DNA of 64,000 nt from Paramicrobacterium agarici. Its GTDB lineage: Bacteria; Actinomycetota; Actinomycetes; Actinomycetales; Microbacteriaceae. A program made the translations under genes and the position numbers. The number at the start of each line of letters is the position of its first letter. The stretch's first letter is position 1. Location of the stretch: NCBI RefSeq assembly GCF_002563955.1, contig NZ_PDJE01000001.1, forward strand, positions 1,178,001 through 1,242,000, written 5' to 3'. Below are positions 17,191 through 26,141 of the stretch, in pieces. Below the pieces are notes generated by a model. The model ran no database searches, was not told the origin of the DNA, and saw only the letters and a program-made list of their open reading frames with translations.

Positions 17191-17804
17191 TCTTCCCTGC
17201 CTTTCTCCGCGGTCATGACGGCGGCCTCGACGAGAGCAACGGCATCGTCTATCGGAATCTCAGGATCGAGTCCCTTGTGAAGAATGAGTCCGTCGAGAAC
17301 CGCAAGCACGACCACCGCTGCAGCGTCGGGGTCGCGATGGCCTGAGCGCGCGAACGACGCGGAGACTGCGCTGCGGAAACCGGTCATGAGCTGCTGCATC
17401 TGCTGTCTCAGCACTGCATCGCGAGTGGAGGCCAAGTATGCCTCGATCACGACGCGAGAAGACGGATCGGTGCCGTCGTACTCGGCCAGCTCAGCAAGCA
17501 TCGCCCCAACGGGTGACGCGTTCTCGGGGTGCTCCGAAAATTCGGCCGTCGCGTGATCACGTGCAAGCTCCATCTCTCTGATGGCGGCACGGCGAAGCAC
17601 GTCGTGAAGTGAATCGAAGTGGTAGTGCACGAGGCCTGACCGCACGCCGGCGCGCTGCGCGAGAAGTCTTGTGCTCACAGCGTTCCAGCCGACCTCCCCG
17701 ATGAGCTCTGAAGCAGCACGTAGAAGCTTTGCTCGTGCTGACTGCCCGCGCTCTGCGCTCGTCATAGCCTGTCGCGAGTTCTGTTGGTCGTTTGCCCTGG
17801 GCAT
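17187..17804 (-). CDS. TetR-family repressor
   Basis: A 205-residue TetR regulator. Its N-terminal helix-turn-helix (about 20-65) includes KLLRAASELIGEVGWNAVST and RSGLVHYHFDS; the rest is a helical ligand-binding domain. It is the first gene of an operon with the FAD monooxygenase and probably represses both until the enzyme's substrate binds. The start MPRANDQQ was chosen: TACATT lies 7 nt upstream with TTGAAC about 18 bases before it, giving a plausible leaderless promoter. That promoter lies back-to-back with the dnaK control region. Confidence 0.87.
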   Translation of the reverse strand: MPRANDQQNSRQAMTSAERGQSARAKLLRAASELIGEVGWNAVSTRLLAQRAGVRSGLVHYHFDSLHDVLRRAAIREMELARDHATAEFSEHPENASPVGAMLAELAEYDGTDPSSRVVIEAYLASTRDAVLRQQMQQLMTGFRSAVSASFARSGHRDPDAAAVVVLAVLDGLILHKGLDPEIPIDDAVALVEAAVMTAEKGREE

Positions 17805-17872
17805 ATGTCCAAATGTAACGTTCAAGATTCGCTCGCACAAGCTATTTACGGAATATCTTCGGGCGTCTTAAA

Positions 17873-17893
17873 GTTGAGTTAAGTGTGCTCAAG
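17873..17893 (+). promoter_or_regulatory. HspR operator (HAIR), distal copy, dnaK operon
   Basis: GTTGAGT, 7 spacer bases, GCTCAAG: a near-perfect match to the HspR-associated inverted repeat CTTGAGT-N7-ACTCAAG. It lies about 16 bases upstream of the dnaK -35 box. A second copy overlaps the -10 box, so HspR may bind both. Confidence 0.85.
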
Positions 17894-17908
17894 ATTTGCT
17901 GGGAGAAA

Positions 17909-17936
17909 TTGACACTGACCCCAGGCTGAGTAAACT
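17909..17936 (+). promoter_or_regulatory. dnaK operon promoter
   Basis: A perfect -35 box TTGACA at 17909-17914, a 16-base spacer and -10 box TAAACT at 17931-17936. The -10 box runs into the proximal HAIR, so bound HspR would block RNA polymerase. The sequence GTAAACTTGAG across the junction also occurs at the clpB promoter. Confidence 0.75.
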
Positions 17937-17955
17937 TGAGCCGTAGGCACTCAAC
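17935..17955 (+). promoter_or_regulatory. HspR operator (HAIR), proximal copy, dnaK operon
   Basis: CTTGAGC, 7 spacer bases, ACTCAAC. It overlaps the last two bases of the -10 box. A further half-site CTCAAG follows at 17955-17960. HspR is encoded as the last gene of the same operon, giving the classical autoregulatory loop. Confidence 0.85.
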
Positions 17956-18033
17956 TCAAGCAGTGCACCAGACTTCGACCTCGCAATAGACGCGCCACGC
18001 CAGCAGACCTGGCTGGTCAGAAGGAGAAAACAC

Positions 18034-19893
18034 ATGTCACGTGCAGTAGGAATCGACCTCGGAACCACCAACTCGGTGGTGAGCGTTCTCGAGGGTGGCG
18101 ACCCCACCGTCATCGCGAACGCCGAGGGCATGCGCACCACCCCGTCGGTGGTCGCCTTCACGAAAGACAACGAGGTGCTCGTCGGCGAGACCGCCAAGCG
18201 CCAGGCCGTCACGAACGTCGACCGCACGATCGCATCGGTCAAGCGCCACATGGGCACCGACTGGTCGTTCTCGGTTGACGACAAGAAGTACACGGCACAG
18301 GAGGTATCCGCTCGTATTCTGCAGAAGCTCAAGCACGACGCAGAGCAGTACCTGGGCGACTCCGTCACCGACGCCGTGATCACGGTTCCTGCGTACTTCA
18401 ACGACGCCGAGCGCCAGGCCACGAAGGAAGCCGGTGAGATCTCGGGCCTCAACGTGCTGCGCATCATCAACGAGCCGACAGCCGCTGCTCTCGCCTACGG
18501 CCTCGACAAGGGCAAAGAAGACGAGCTCATTCTGGTCTTCGACCTTGGTGGCGGTACCTTCGATGTCTCGCTGCTCGAGGTGGGCAAGGACGACGACTTC
18601 TCGACCATTCAGGTGCGTGCCACCTCCGGTGACAACCGCCTCGGTGGTGACGACTGGGACCAGCGCATCGTCGACTGGCTGATCACGAAGTTCAAGGAGT
18701 CGACCGGTGTCGACGTCTCGAACGACAAGATCGCCAAGCAGCGCCTCAAGGAGGCCGCTGAGCAGGCGAAGAAGGAGCTGTCGAGCTCGACGAGCACCAG
18801 CATCCAGCTGCCGTACCTGTCGCTGACCGAGAACGGCCCGGCGAACCTTGACGAGACGCTGTCGCGCGCACAGTTCGAGAACATGACGAGCGACCTGCTC
18901 GAGCGCACGAAGAAGCCGTTCACCGACGTCATCCGCGAAGCGGGAATCAACGTTTCCGACATTGCTCACGTCGTTCTCGTCGGTGGGTCGACGCGTATGC
19001 CGGCCGTCGCCGATCTCGTGAAGAAGGAGACCGGTAAAGACGCGAACAAGGGTGTGAACCCTGACGAGGTCGTCGCTGTCGGCGCTGCGCTGCAGGCCGG
19101 TGTTCTGAAGGGCGAGCGCAAGGACGTTCTGCTCATCGACGTCACCCCGCTGAGCCTCGGAATCGAGACCAAGGGCGGCATGATGACCAAGCTCATCGAG
19201 CGCAACACCGCAATTCCGACCAAGCGCAGCGAGACGTTCACGACCGCAGACGACAACCAGCCGTCTGTCGCCATTCAGGTGTTCCAGGGTGAGCGCGAGT
19301 TCACGCGTGACAACAAGAACCTGGGAACGTTCGAACTGACGGGAATCGCCCCGGCTCCGCGAGGCGTGCCGCAGATCGAGGTCACCTTCGACATCGACGC
19401 GAACGGCATCGTGCACGTGTCCGCAAAGGACAAGGGCACGGGCAAGGAGCAGTCGATGACCATCACGGGCGGCTCGTCGCTCTCGAAGGAAGACATCGAC
19501 CGCATGGTGCGCGAGGCCGAAGAGAACGCGGCTGAAGACAAGAAGCGCCGCGAGCAGGCTGAGACCCGCAACAACGCCGAGCAGCTCGCCTTCTCGATCG
19601 AGAAGCTCATCAAGGAGAACGACGACAAGCTCCCCGAAGACGTCAAGTCCGAGGTGCAGGCTGACGTCGACTCGCTGAAGTCGGCTCTCGCCGGTGAAGA
19701 CGAGGATGCTGTCAAGACAGCCTTCGATAAGCTCAACGAGAGCCAGGTCAAGCTGGGAGAGGCAATCTACTCGCAGGCTCAGGCCGAGGGTGAGCAGGCG
19801 CAGGCGGCGGGCGAGCAGCCCACTGCTGAAGAGAACTCCGACGACGATGTCGTCGACGCCGAGGTTGTCGACGATGAGGACGAGAAGAAGTAG
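18034..19893 (+). CDS. dnaK: Chaperone DnaK (Hsp70)
   Basis: A 619-residue Hsp70 of normal length. It has the N-terminal ATPase signature GIDLGTTNS, the phosphate-2 motif [10 protein letters not shown] and the third Hsp70 signature [13 protein letters not shown]. The linker [12 protein letters not shown] leads to the substrate-binding domain, and the C-terminal tail is acidic (ending DDEDEKK). In the cytoplasm it refolds proteins with DnaJ and GrpE, which are encoded directly downstream. AAGGAG lies 8 nt before the ATG. HspR represses the operon through two upstream HAIR sites. Confidence 0.99.
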   Translation: MSRAVGIDLGTTNSVVSVLEGGDPTVIANAEGMRTTPSVVAFTKDNEVLVGETAKRQAVTNVDRTIASVKRHMGTDWSFSVDDKKYTAQEVSARILQKLKHDAEQYLGDSVTDAVITVPAYFNDAERQATKEAGEISGLNVLRIINEPTAAALAYGLDKGKEDELILVFDLGGGTFDVSLLEVGKDDDFSTIQVRATSGDNRLGGDDWDQRIVDWLITKFKESTGVDVSNDKIAKQRLKEAAEQAKKELSSSTSTSIQLPYLSLTENGPANLDETLSRAQFENMTSDLLERTKKPFTDVIREAGINVSDIAHVVLVGGSTRMPAVADLVKKETGKDANKGVNPDEVVAVGAALQAGVLKGERKDVLLIDVTPLSLGIETKGGMMTKLIERNTAIPTKRSETFTTADDNQPSVAIQVFQGEREFTRDNKNLGTFELTGIAPAPRGVPQIEVTFDIDANGIVHVSAKDKGTGKEQSMTITGGSSLSKEDIDRMVREAEENAAEDKKRREQAETRNNAEQLAFSIEKLIKENDDKLPEDVKSEVQADVDSLKSALAGEDEDAVKTAFDKLNESQVKLGEAIYSQAQAEGEQAQAAGEQPTAEENSDDDVVDAEVVDDEDEKK

Positions 19894-19895
19894 GA

Positions 19896-20558
19896 ATGAC
19901 TGACAAGAACCAGAACCCGGACGAAGAGCCGAAGGTCAACGACAAACGTCGCATCGACCCGGAGACCGGTGAGGTTCGTCAGCCTGACGCGACCGCGGGG
20001 TCGGAGGCAGACGCCTCCGGCCCTTCGGCACAGGAGGGCGCTGCCGATGAGGCAGCGGCCGACGACGAGCTCACGGTCGACGACATCCTTGCCGCCGCGG
20101 ACGACGCTGCGCCGGAGGGCGAAGCGCCCGCATCGAACGTGCGTGAGGCCGAGCTGCTGAGCGACCTCAAGCGCGTCAACGCCGAATACGCGAACTACCG
20201 CCGCCGTACAGAAGAGAACCGCGAAGTCGAGAAGCAGCGCACGACAGGCGCCGTCTTGGACGCCCTGCTTCCCGTGCTTGACGATCTCGATCGCGCCGAG
20301 AAGCACGGCGACCTCGAGGGTGACACCGCGTTCGCCCAGATCTCGTCGAAGCTCCGCCAGTCGGTGGAGCGGCTCGGTCTGGTGAAGTTCGGCACCGAAG
20401 GCGAAGCCTTCGACCACAACAAGCACGAGGCGATCTTCCAACAGCCCAGCCAGGACGTCGAGACGGAGACAATCGTCGACGTCGTTCAGACCGGATACTT
20501 CGTGGGAGACACACTGTTGCGAGCGGCCAAGGTGGTCGTCGCTGTTCCTGCCGAGTAG
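19896..20558 (+). CDS. grpE: Nucleotide exchange factor GrpE
   Basis: A 220-residue GrpE. An acidic, disordered N-terminus (about 1-85) precedes a coiled coil beginning ELLSDLKRVNAEYANYRRR, and the C-terminal beta domain includes FDHNKHEAIFQQP. It releases ADP from DnaK. It starts 2 bases after the dnaK stop, so translation is coupled. The N-terminal extension is longer than in E. coli GrpE but usual for actinobacteria. Confidence 0.97.
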   Translation: MTDKNQNPDEEPKVNDKRRIDPETGEVRQPDATAGSEADASGPSAQEGAADEAAADDELTVDDILAAADDAAPEGEAPASNVREAELLSDLKRVNAEYANYRRRTEENREVEKQRTTGAVLDALLPVLDDLDRAEKHGDLEGDTAFAQISSKLRQSVERLGLVKFGTEGEAFDHNKHEAIFQQPSQDVETETIVDVVQTGYFVGDTLLRAAKVVVAVPAE

Positions 20559-20563
20559 GTGCC

Positions 20564-21538
20564 ATGGCCAGTCAAGATTGGTTCGACAAGGACTTCTACA
20601 AAGTCCTCGGCGTCGACAAGAATGTGAGCCAGGCTGACCTCAAGAAGACCTACCGCAAGCTGGCTCGCAAGTACCACCCGGACTCGCACCCGGGAGATAC
20701 TGCGGCAGAGTCAAAGTTCAAGGAGATCTCTGAGGCGTACTCGGTGCTCTCTGACGAGGCTCAGCGCAAGGAGTACGACCAGGTTCGCGCCATGGGATCC
20801 GGCGCCCGATTCACGGCACCGGGCTCCGGCGGCGGCAACGGCGGCTTCGAGGACGTCTTCGGCGGAATGTTCGGCGGCGGAGGCGGCGGCTACCAGCAGG
20901 CTGACTTCGACGATATCCTCGGAGGCATGTTCGGAGGCGGTCGCTTCGGGCAGTCGAGCGGAGGATTCCGCGGCTTCGGAGGCCCGACGCCCGGACGTGA
21001 TGTGACAGCATCCACGACCCTCGACTTCACGACTGCGACCAAGGGCGACACGATCACCCTGCAGACCTCTGACGGGCGGCCGATCAAGGTGAAGATTCCG
21101 GCAGGCGTCTCGGACGGCCAGAAGATCAAGCTGCGCGGAAAGGGCCAGCCGTCGCCCGATGGCGGACCTGCGGGCGACATCGTGCTGACTGTGCACGTTC
21201 GCAAGCACCCCGTGTTCGAACGAGAAGGGCTGAATCTGCGCGTGCGCGTGCCTGTGACCTTCGTCGAAGCCGCACTCGGCGCGACGATCGAGGTGCCGAC
21301 GCTCGATGGTGCACCCGTCAAGCTCAAGGTGGCTGCCGGAACTCCGAGCGGCCGCGTGCTGCGTGTCAAGGGCCGCGGCGTCGAGACGTCGAAGGGAACC
21401 GGCGACCTGCTCGCCGAGATTCAGGTGGCGGTGCCCGCGCACCTGTCAGCTGAGGCCGAGTCCGCGCTCAAGGCGTATCACGACCTCGAGCCGAACGAGA
21501 ACCCGCGCGCAGAGATCCTCGCGAGAACACGAGGCTGA
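20564..21538 (+). CDS. dnaJ: Co-chaperone DnaJ, type II (no zinc finger)
   Basis: A 324-residue J-protein. The J domain (about 9-75) has HPD at 38-40, followed by a Gly/Phe-rich linker (about 85-140) and two C-terminal peptide-binding domains. No CxxCxGxG repeats are present, so it lacks the zinc-finger region of classical DnaJ and is of the CbpA-like type II. It stimulates the DnaK ATPase and delivers substrates. It sits 5 bases after grpE, in the position of the main dnaJ, so the type II form appears to serve the dnaK operon here. Confidence 0.95.
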   Translation: MASQDWFDKDFYKVLGVDKNVSQADLKKTYRKLARKYHPDSHPGDTAAESKFKEISEAYSVLSDEAQRKEYDQVRAMGSGARFTAPGSGGGNGGFEDVFGGMFGGGGGGYQQADFDDILGGMFGGGRFGQSSGGFRGFGGPTPGRDVTASTTLDFTTATKGDTITLQTSDGRPIKVKIPAGVSDGQKIKLRGKGQPSPDGGPAGDIVLTVHVRKHPVFEREGLNLRVRVPVTFVEAALGATIEVPTLDGAPVKLKVAAGTPSGRVLRVKGRGVETSKGTGDLLAEIQVAVPAHLSAEAESALKAYHDLEPNENPRAEILARTRG

Positions 21539-21540
21539 TC

Positions 21541-21963
21541 ATGGATGAGAACTCACCGGTCTTCGCCATCGCGGTGGCTGCCGAGCTCGCGGGCATGCAC
21601 CCGCAGACGCTGCGGCAGTACGACCGCATCGGGCTCGTGCAGCCCAAACGCACGGCCGGTCGTTCTCGTCGATACTCCATGCGCGACGTCGAGCAGCTGC
21701 GCGAGGTGCAGCGGCTCAGCGGCGAGGGAGTCAGTCTCGAAGGAATCGCCCGCATTCTGAGTCTTGAAAACGAGGTGAGTCACCTCAGAGAACGCGTGCG
21801 CGAGCTCGAGAATGCTCTTGCCGACCAGGTGCTCAAGGCTCAGGGACGCCGCGTCTTCGCCGCGGGGGAGCATGGCGACGTCATTCCCCTGCGCAGCGGA
21901 ACGCGAACTCAGAGGCGCACCGAGATCGTCGTCTGGCGTCCTCGCCGCGACGACGAGCAGTAA
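21541..21963 (+). CDS. hspR: Heat-shock repressor HspR
   Basis: A 140-residue MerR-family regulator. The winged helix-turn-helix (about 8-75) includes MHPQTLRQYDRIGLVQPKRT and RRYSMRDVEQL, followed by a short coiled coil (LENEVSHLRERVRELENAL) and a basic tail. HspR binds HAIR sites, with DnaK acting as co-repressor in studied actinobacteria. Its gene lies 2 bases after dnaJ, and matching operators lie upstream of dnaK and of clpB in this window. A strong terminator follows it. Confidence 0.96.
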   Translation: MDENSPVFAIAVAAELAGMHPQTLRQYDRIGLVQPKRTAGRSRRYSMRDVEQLREVQRLSGEGVSLEGIARILSLENEVSHLRERVRELENALADQVLKAQGRRVFAAGEHGDVIPLRSGTRTQRRTEIVVWRPRRDDEQ

Positions 21964-21969
21964 ACACGC

Positions 21970-22003
21970 AATGCCGGTCACCGAGTTTCGGTGGCCGGCA
22001 TTT
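21970..22003 (+). terminator. Terminator of the dnaK-grpE-dnaJ-hspR operon
   Basis: AATGCCGGTCACCG pairs with CGGTGGCCGGCATT through a 14-bp stem with one G-T wobble and a 5-nt loop (AGTTT), ending in TTT. It begins 7 bases after the hspR stop. Confidence 0.85.
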
Positions 22004-22091
22004 GCCATGTGTGGGCACGGGGACTTCTCTCCACAGACAACACAGTGCCGTTCTGCAACAGTGATGAGACGAGCAGAACAGGAGCGACGCC

Positions 22092-22805
22092 GTGATGAAC
22101 AATGGGCCGGCCCCTCAGCATCCTCACCCGGGGTACGGACAGCCGATGCGCTTTGCCGCTCCCGGCTACCCTGGCGGGCAGCATCCGATTCCGTATCGCC
22201 CGGTCAGCCGCTCTCGCCCAGCGCTCACCCGATCTCAGAAGACAGCCGCGCTTTGGGCGGGCGCGATCGGCTTTCCGATCATGTCTCTGGGATTAGCTAT
22301 CGTGATCACGCTGCTGGGCTGGTCAGCGGTTATCGGCCTGCTCACCGCCGTCGCATCCCAGCTCGACGACACGAGCGCAGACGCCGCCCGGATGCTGACC
22401 GAGATGGACATGATCTGGAGCGATTACTGGTGGATATTCGCCCTCGTTCTGCTTGCCGGACTTGTCGTGTGGGCCATCGGTTACGGCGCGAGCATCGGCA
22501 TCGCGAAGATCGGAAACGTCAACAAGGCCGCTGGCGCAACCTGGGCGGGGTTCGGCATCGCCAGCTGCGCGGGATTCGTTCTGATGTGGCTTGGGAACAT
22601 CGTGTACCTTATGGGCGCGGCCGTCGTCGCGATGCTGAGTAGTGACGGGTTCGGCGGCGCCTCCCTGATCTTCAACATTGTTTTCGTTGTACTCGGCATA
22701 GTCGTCTGGGCTGGTGCTGGCGCACTGAGCTGGTGGTGGATGGCGCATTGCCTCAGGGCACGTCACCCCGCCCAGCGCTATGCGAGCGAGCCGTACTACG
22801 TCTGA
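22092..22805 (+). CDS. Unknown four-helix membrane protein, paralogue A
   Basis: A 237-residue protein. A Pro/Gly/Tyr-rich cytoplasmic N-terminus (about 1-45) ends in RPALTRSQKTAALWAG, followed by four hydrophobic helices and a short basic C-terminus. No known domain is recognised. It is clearly related to the next gene: both share LTR-Q-T-AL at the start of helix 1, GYGAS after helix 2, and GAL-WW-AH at the end of helix 4. A GTG start was chosen because AGGAG lies 7 nt upstream; an ATG follows directly. The tandem arrangement suggests duplication. Confidence 0.75.
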   Translation: MMNNGPAPQHPHPGYGQPMRFAAPGYPGGQHPIPYRPVSRSRPALTRSQKTAALWAGAIGFPIMSLGLAIVITLLGWSAVIGLLTAVASQLDDTSADAARMLTEMDMIWSDYWWIFALVLLAGLVVWAIGYGASIGIAKIGNVNKAAGATWAGFGIASCAGFVLMWLGNIVYLMGAAVVAMLSSDGFGGASLIFNIVFVVLGIVVWAGAGALSWWWMAHCLRARHPAQRYASEPYYV

Positions 22806-22965
22806 TTACGCCGTATGCGATTGGGGGTGAGGATGCTGCCGCCCCTCTTCGTCGTCCACAAGCTGGCCCTCGTGCGCTGTTATTCACATATCGCCAGCAC
22901 GGCGTGAGCCGGAGGCATGCAGCTTGAGAAAGTGGTCCTTCCTCGTCGAACCGGAAGGACCTCGT

Positions 22966-23643
22966 GTGACGAACTCTCCAGAACCGCCCCCGGTGCCTCT
23001 GCCGCAACCTCCTCAACCGGTGCCGCGACGGTATGGCGCTCCGGTACAGCCCCCGAAACCACCACCGCTGACGCGTCGCCAGCGCACGAGCGCTCTCATT
23101 GCTGGCGGAGTGTCGTTCGTGCTCATCGGCGGCAGCACGACGCTGCTGATTCTCTACGCCATGTCGGCAGCAGCGGTACTGGCCTTCGCGGGCACATGGC
23201 AGCTCGTTCTCGGCGCCGGCGAAGACTTCGGTGAGACTGTGGCGGCGCTCGTCATGCAAGGTGCCCTCTACGGCGGCATCTTTCTCGTCGCGTGCGGGAT
23301 GGGCTACGGCGCGAGTTTGCTCATCTTGCGTGCAGGGAGGGTGTACAAACCGAACATCACGACGCTCCTCGGATCAGGAATCGCCTTAACAGCGTGGTCG
23401 ACGTTCGCCGGCGTTTTCGTCATGGTGTACCTCGCCGCAGCTCCGCCATCGCAGCCGTGGAACCGCACGACGAACGCCGCCGACCAGTTTCTCGTCGTGT
23501 TCATCGTCGCGCTGGCGCTCATCAGCGGCATCGTCGTCGGCGCGCTCGGCTGGTGGCTTGCTGCTCACCTGCTTCGTTCGCGCCGCGCTCCCCGCACGGT
23601 GCCGTGGGCGGCGCGAGGGCACGACACGCGGCCGTACCCTTGA
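22966..23643 (+). CDS. Unknown four-helix membrane protein, paralogue B
   Basis: A 225-residue paralogue of the preceding protein with the same layout: a Pro-rich N-terminus (PEPPPVPLPQPP), a basic LTRRQRTSAL, then four hydrophobic helices with GYGASLLIL and GALGWWLAAHLL. The function is unknown. A GTG start was chosen because GGAAGGA lies 6 nt upstream; the frame extends 14 codons further with no better signal. About 160 bases separate it from paralogue A, and that gap holds no gene I can see. It ends 3 bases before the methyltransferase start. Confidence 0.72.
   Translation: MTNSPEPPPVPLPQPPQPVPRRYGAPVQPPKPPPLTRRQRTSALIAGGVSFVLIGGSTTLLILYAMSAAAVLAFAGTWQLVLGAGEDFGETVAALVMQGALYGGIFLVACGMGYGASLLILRAGRVYKPNITTLLGSGIALTAWSTFAGVFVMVYLAAAPPSQPWNRTTNAADQFLVVFIVALALISGIVVGALGWWLAAHLLRSRRAPRTVPWAARGHDTRPYP
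23635..23640 (+). promoter_or_regulatory. Leaderless -10 box of the methyltransferase gene
   Basis: TACCCT, 6 nt, then the GTG start. It lies inside the last codons of the preceding membrane-protein gene. Confidence 0.5.
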
Positions 23644-23646
23644 ACC

Positions 23647-24780
23647 GTGGAGTTCTCGTTTGATGCCCTGCGTCGGTGGCCCGACATCGAGGCCCCCAAC
23701 CTCTACGCTTTCGACGCAACAGACAGGCTGGTGCTCGACACCGCGGCACAAGAGATAGCGGATGCTGGCGAGGGCGGCGTCGTCGCGATCGGCGACCGCT
23801 ACGGAGCGCTCTCGCTCGGCGCCGCGACGCTGCACAGTGCATCTGGCATACGCGTGCATCAGGACGCCCTCTCGCAAGAGCGCGCGATTGTCGCAAACGC
23901 CGACCGGTTCGACCTGAGTGACCGCATCGCGCTCCACGCGCTTGACGCAGATCTCGTGCGCGACGCGCGCGTTGTGTTGCTGCAGCTGCCGCGCTCGCTC
24001 GACGCGCTCGACGAGATCGCTCGCCTGATCGCGGGGTACGCAGCGCCGGGCGTCCGGGTTTTCGCGGGCGGAAGGGTCAAGCACATGACTCCCGCGATGA
24101 ACGAGGTGCTGTCAGCATCGTTCGCGTCGGTCGAAGCCGGTCTTGCGCGACAGAAGTCGCGTGTGATCACAGCATCCGCTCCTCGCCCCGCGGGGTCGCA
24201 CACGGACTCCTCGTGGCCGCGCTCGCAGCGTCATGCCGATCTCGATCTCACGGTGTGGGCGCACGGCGCGGCGTTCGCCGGTACGCGCATCGACGTCGGC
24301 ACGCGGTTTCTGCTCGACTACCTCGAGAGTGTCCCCGAGACCGCGCACCGCATCGTCGACCTCGGCTGCGGTAGCGGTGTGCTGGCCACCGCCTTCGCGA
24401 TTCAGCGACCGGATGCTGCCGTCACCGCTACAGATCAGTCGGCTGCTGCCACAGCATCGGCCTGTCTCACGGCTGACGCGAACGGCGTCGGCGAGCGAGT
24501 CGCCGTCGTGCGCGATGACGGAATGTCAGCTGTGCCTGACAGGTCAGTCGATGCTGTGCTGCTGAATCCGCCCTTCCACATCGGGGCATCAGTGCACGCG
24601 GGCATCGCCCTCAAGCTGTTCGCCGAGGCAGCGCGGGTGCTCAAGCCCGGCGGGACGCTGCTCTCCGTATGGAATTCGCACCTGCACTACCGCGGCCACC
24701 TTGAGCGGCTCGTCGGCCGAACCCACCAGCTCGGGCGCAATTCGAAGTTCACCGTGACGATGTCGCGCCGCTCCGAGTGA
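23647..24780 (+). CDS. RsmC/RlmG-like rRNA methyltransferase
   Basis: A 377-residue class I methyltransferase with two halves. The N-terminal half (about 1-190) is a degenerate methyltransferase-like domain. The C-terminal half binds SAM through DLGCGSG (238-244) and has the catalytic NPPF (307-310) typical of N2-guanine or N6-adenine methylases. This two-domain plan matches RsmC/RlmG, which methylate guanine N2 in 16S or 23S rRNA. Which rRNA it acts on cannot be told. The GTG start is supported by a TACCCT box 6 nt upstream. Confidence 0.85.
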   Translation: MEFSFDALRRWPDIEAPNLYAFDATDRLVLDTAAQEIADAGEGGVVAIGDRYGALSLGAATLHSASGIRVHQDALSQERAIVANADRFDLSDRIALHALDADLVRDARVVLLQLPRSLDALDEIARLIAGYAAPGVRVFAGGRVKHMTPAMNEVLSASFASVEAGLARQKSRVITASAPRPAGSHTDSSWPRSQRHADLDLTVWAHGAAFAGTRIDVGTRFLLDYLESVPETAHRIVDLGCGSGVLATAFAIQRPDAAVTATDQSAAATASACLTADANGVGERVAVVRDDGMSAVPDRSVDAVLLNPPFHIGASVHAGIALKLFAEAARVLKPGGTLLSVWNSHLHYRGHLERLVGRTHQLGRNSKFTVTMSRRSE

Positions 24781-24820
24781 CGCGGCGGTCGCGCCAGGGA
24801 GGTTCGGCGCGGGTGTCGAT

Positions 24821-24826
24821 TACTCT
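24821..24826 (+). promoter_or_regulatory. Leaderless -10 box of thyA
   Basis: TACTCT, 6 nt (GGAGAC), then the thyA ATG. The GGAG lies too close to the ATG to act as a normal ribosome-binding site, so a leaderless transcript is more likely. Confidence 0.55.
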
Positions 24827-24832
24827 GGAGAC

Positions 24833-25627
24833 ATGCGCCAATACCTTGATCTGATGCAGCGTGTTCTCGACGAGGGTGTTGAGAAGTCAGACCGCACCGG
24901 AACCGGCACTCTCAGCGTGTTCGGACACCAGATGCGCTTCGATCTGCAGGCCGGGTTTCCCGTGCTCACGACGAAGAAACTGCATCTGCGCAGCATCATC
25001 GGCGAGCTGCTGTGGTTTCTGCGCGGCGATACGAATGTGGCGTGGCTGCACGAGAACAACGTCTCGATCTGGGATGAATGGGCAGACGAGAACGGCGACC
25101 TCGGTCCTGTGTACGGTCATCAGTGGCGTTCATGGCCGACGCCGAACGGCGAGCACATCGACCAGATCGCGCGAGTTATTGAGTCCCTGACGTCGAATCC
25201 CGACTCGCGCCGTCACATCGTGAACGCGTGGAACGTCGCCGAAGTCGACGACATGGCGCTGCCGCCGTGCCACACCATGTTCCAGTTCTATGTCGCGAAC
25301 GGCACGCTCTCGTGCCAGCTGTACCAGCGCTCGGCCGACATCTTTCTCGGGGTACCCTTCAACATCGCGTCATACGCACTGCTGACCATGATGGTTGCCC
25401 AGGTCACGGGCTTGAAAGCCGGAGAGTTCGTACACACGCTCGGCGATGCGCACCTGTACCTCAACCACCTCGAGCAAGCGAAGCTGCAGCTGACGCGTAC
25501 TCCCGGCCCGCTGCCGACCATGCGCATCAACCCCGAACGCACCTCGATCGATGAGTTCGAAATCGCGGATTTCACTCTCGAGAATTATGAGGCCGCGCCC
25601 AGCATCAAAGCCCCGATCGCGGTATGA
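24833..25627 (+). CDS. thyA: Thymidylate synthase
   Basis: A 264-residue ThyA, the normal bacterial length. The catalytic cysteine is Cys146 in [12 protein letters not shown], and [19 protein letters not shown] is the folate/dUMP-binding block. It converts dUMP to dTMP using methylene-tetrahydrofolate, producing dihydrofolate. The downstream gene, overlapping by 4 bases, encodes the dihydrofolate reductase that recycles this product. Confidence 0.98.
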   Translation: MRQYLDLMQRVLDEGVEKSDRTGTGTLSVFGHQMRFDLQAGFPVLTTKKLHLRSIIGELLWFLRGDTNVAWLHENNVSIWDEWADENGDLGPVYGHQWRSWPTPNGEHIDQIARVIESLTSNPDSRRHIVNAWNVAEVDDMALPPCHTMFQFYVANGTLSCQLYQRSADIFLGVPFNIASYALLTMMVAQVTGLKAGEFVHTLGDAHLYLNHLEQAKLQLTRTPGPLPTMRINPERTSIDEFEIADFTLENYEAAPSIKAPIAV

Positions 25628-26091
25628 CCATCACGCTCGTCGCGGCCATGGGCCGAAACCGGGTGATCGGCGCCGACGGCGGTATGCCGTGGCATCTGCC
25701 CGAAGACCTCAAGCACTTCAAGAAGACGACGCTCGGCACCACGATGATCATGGGACGCCGCACGTTCGACTCGATCGGGCGTCCGCTGCCGGGGCGGCGC
25801 ACGATCGTGGTGACTCGGGATGCTGCATGGCAGCGTGACGGCGTCGACACTGCTCTCTCGCTCGGCTCTGCCCTCGCGTTTGCGGGCGACGGGCCCATCT
25901 CGATTGTCGGTGGCGGTCAGATCTACGCTCAAGCGATGCAGCTCGCCGATCGGATGGAGCTGACGCTCATCGATGCTGAACCCGACGGCGACACCCTCTT
26001 TCCAGAGTGGAACTCGGCGGATTGGCGCGAAGTATCGCGCGAACCGCACGACGGTTTCGAATTCGTGACGTTCGAGCGCGTGCGCCGCTAA
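25624..26091 (+). CDS. folA: Dihydrofolate reductase
   Basis: A 155-residue DHFR. It begins [16 protein letters not shown], with [13 protein letters not shown] carrying the catalytic acidic residue (Asp28), then [16 protein letters not shown] and [11 protein letters not shown] for NADPH binding. It regenerates tetrahydrofolate after ThyA. Its start overlaps the thyA stop (ATGA), so the two form a coupled operon. Confidence 0.97.
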   Translation: MTITLVAAMGRNRVIGADGGMPWHLPEDLKHFKKTTLGTTMIMGRRTFDSIGRPLPGRRTIVVTRDAAWQRDGVDTALSLGSALAFAGDGPISIVGGGQIYAQAMQLADRMELTLIDAEPDGDTLFPEWNSADWREVSREPHDGFEFVTFERVRR

Positions 26092-26141
26092 CTGCGGCGA
26101 TTGTCCAACAGGTCGTTGGAAAACTGCAGGGTGCGTGGCTG

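Noticed and set aside
16018..17804. Calling the TetR-monooxygenase pair a tetracycline-resistance operon
   Set aside because: The fold and layout fit, but the FAD-monooxygenase family is too broad to assign tetracycline as the substrate from sequence.
18037..19416. A 459-codon open frame antisense to dnaK
   Set aside because: A codon-bias shadow of dnaK; no recognisable domain and no start signal.
26101..26125. CCAAC-N5-GTTGG after folA as a terminator
   Set aside because: The stem is only 5 bp with no U-tract; too weak to call.
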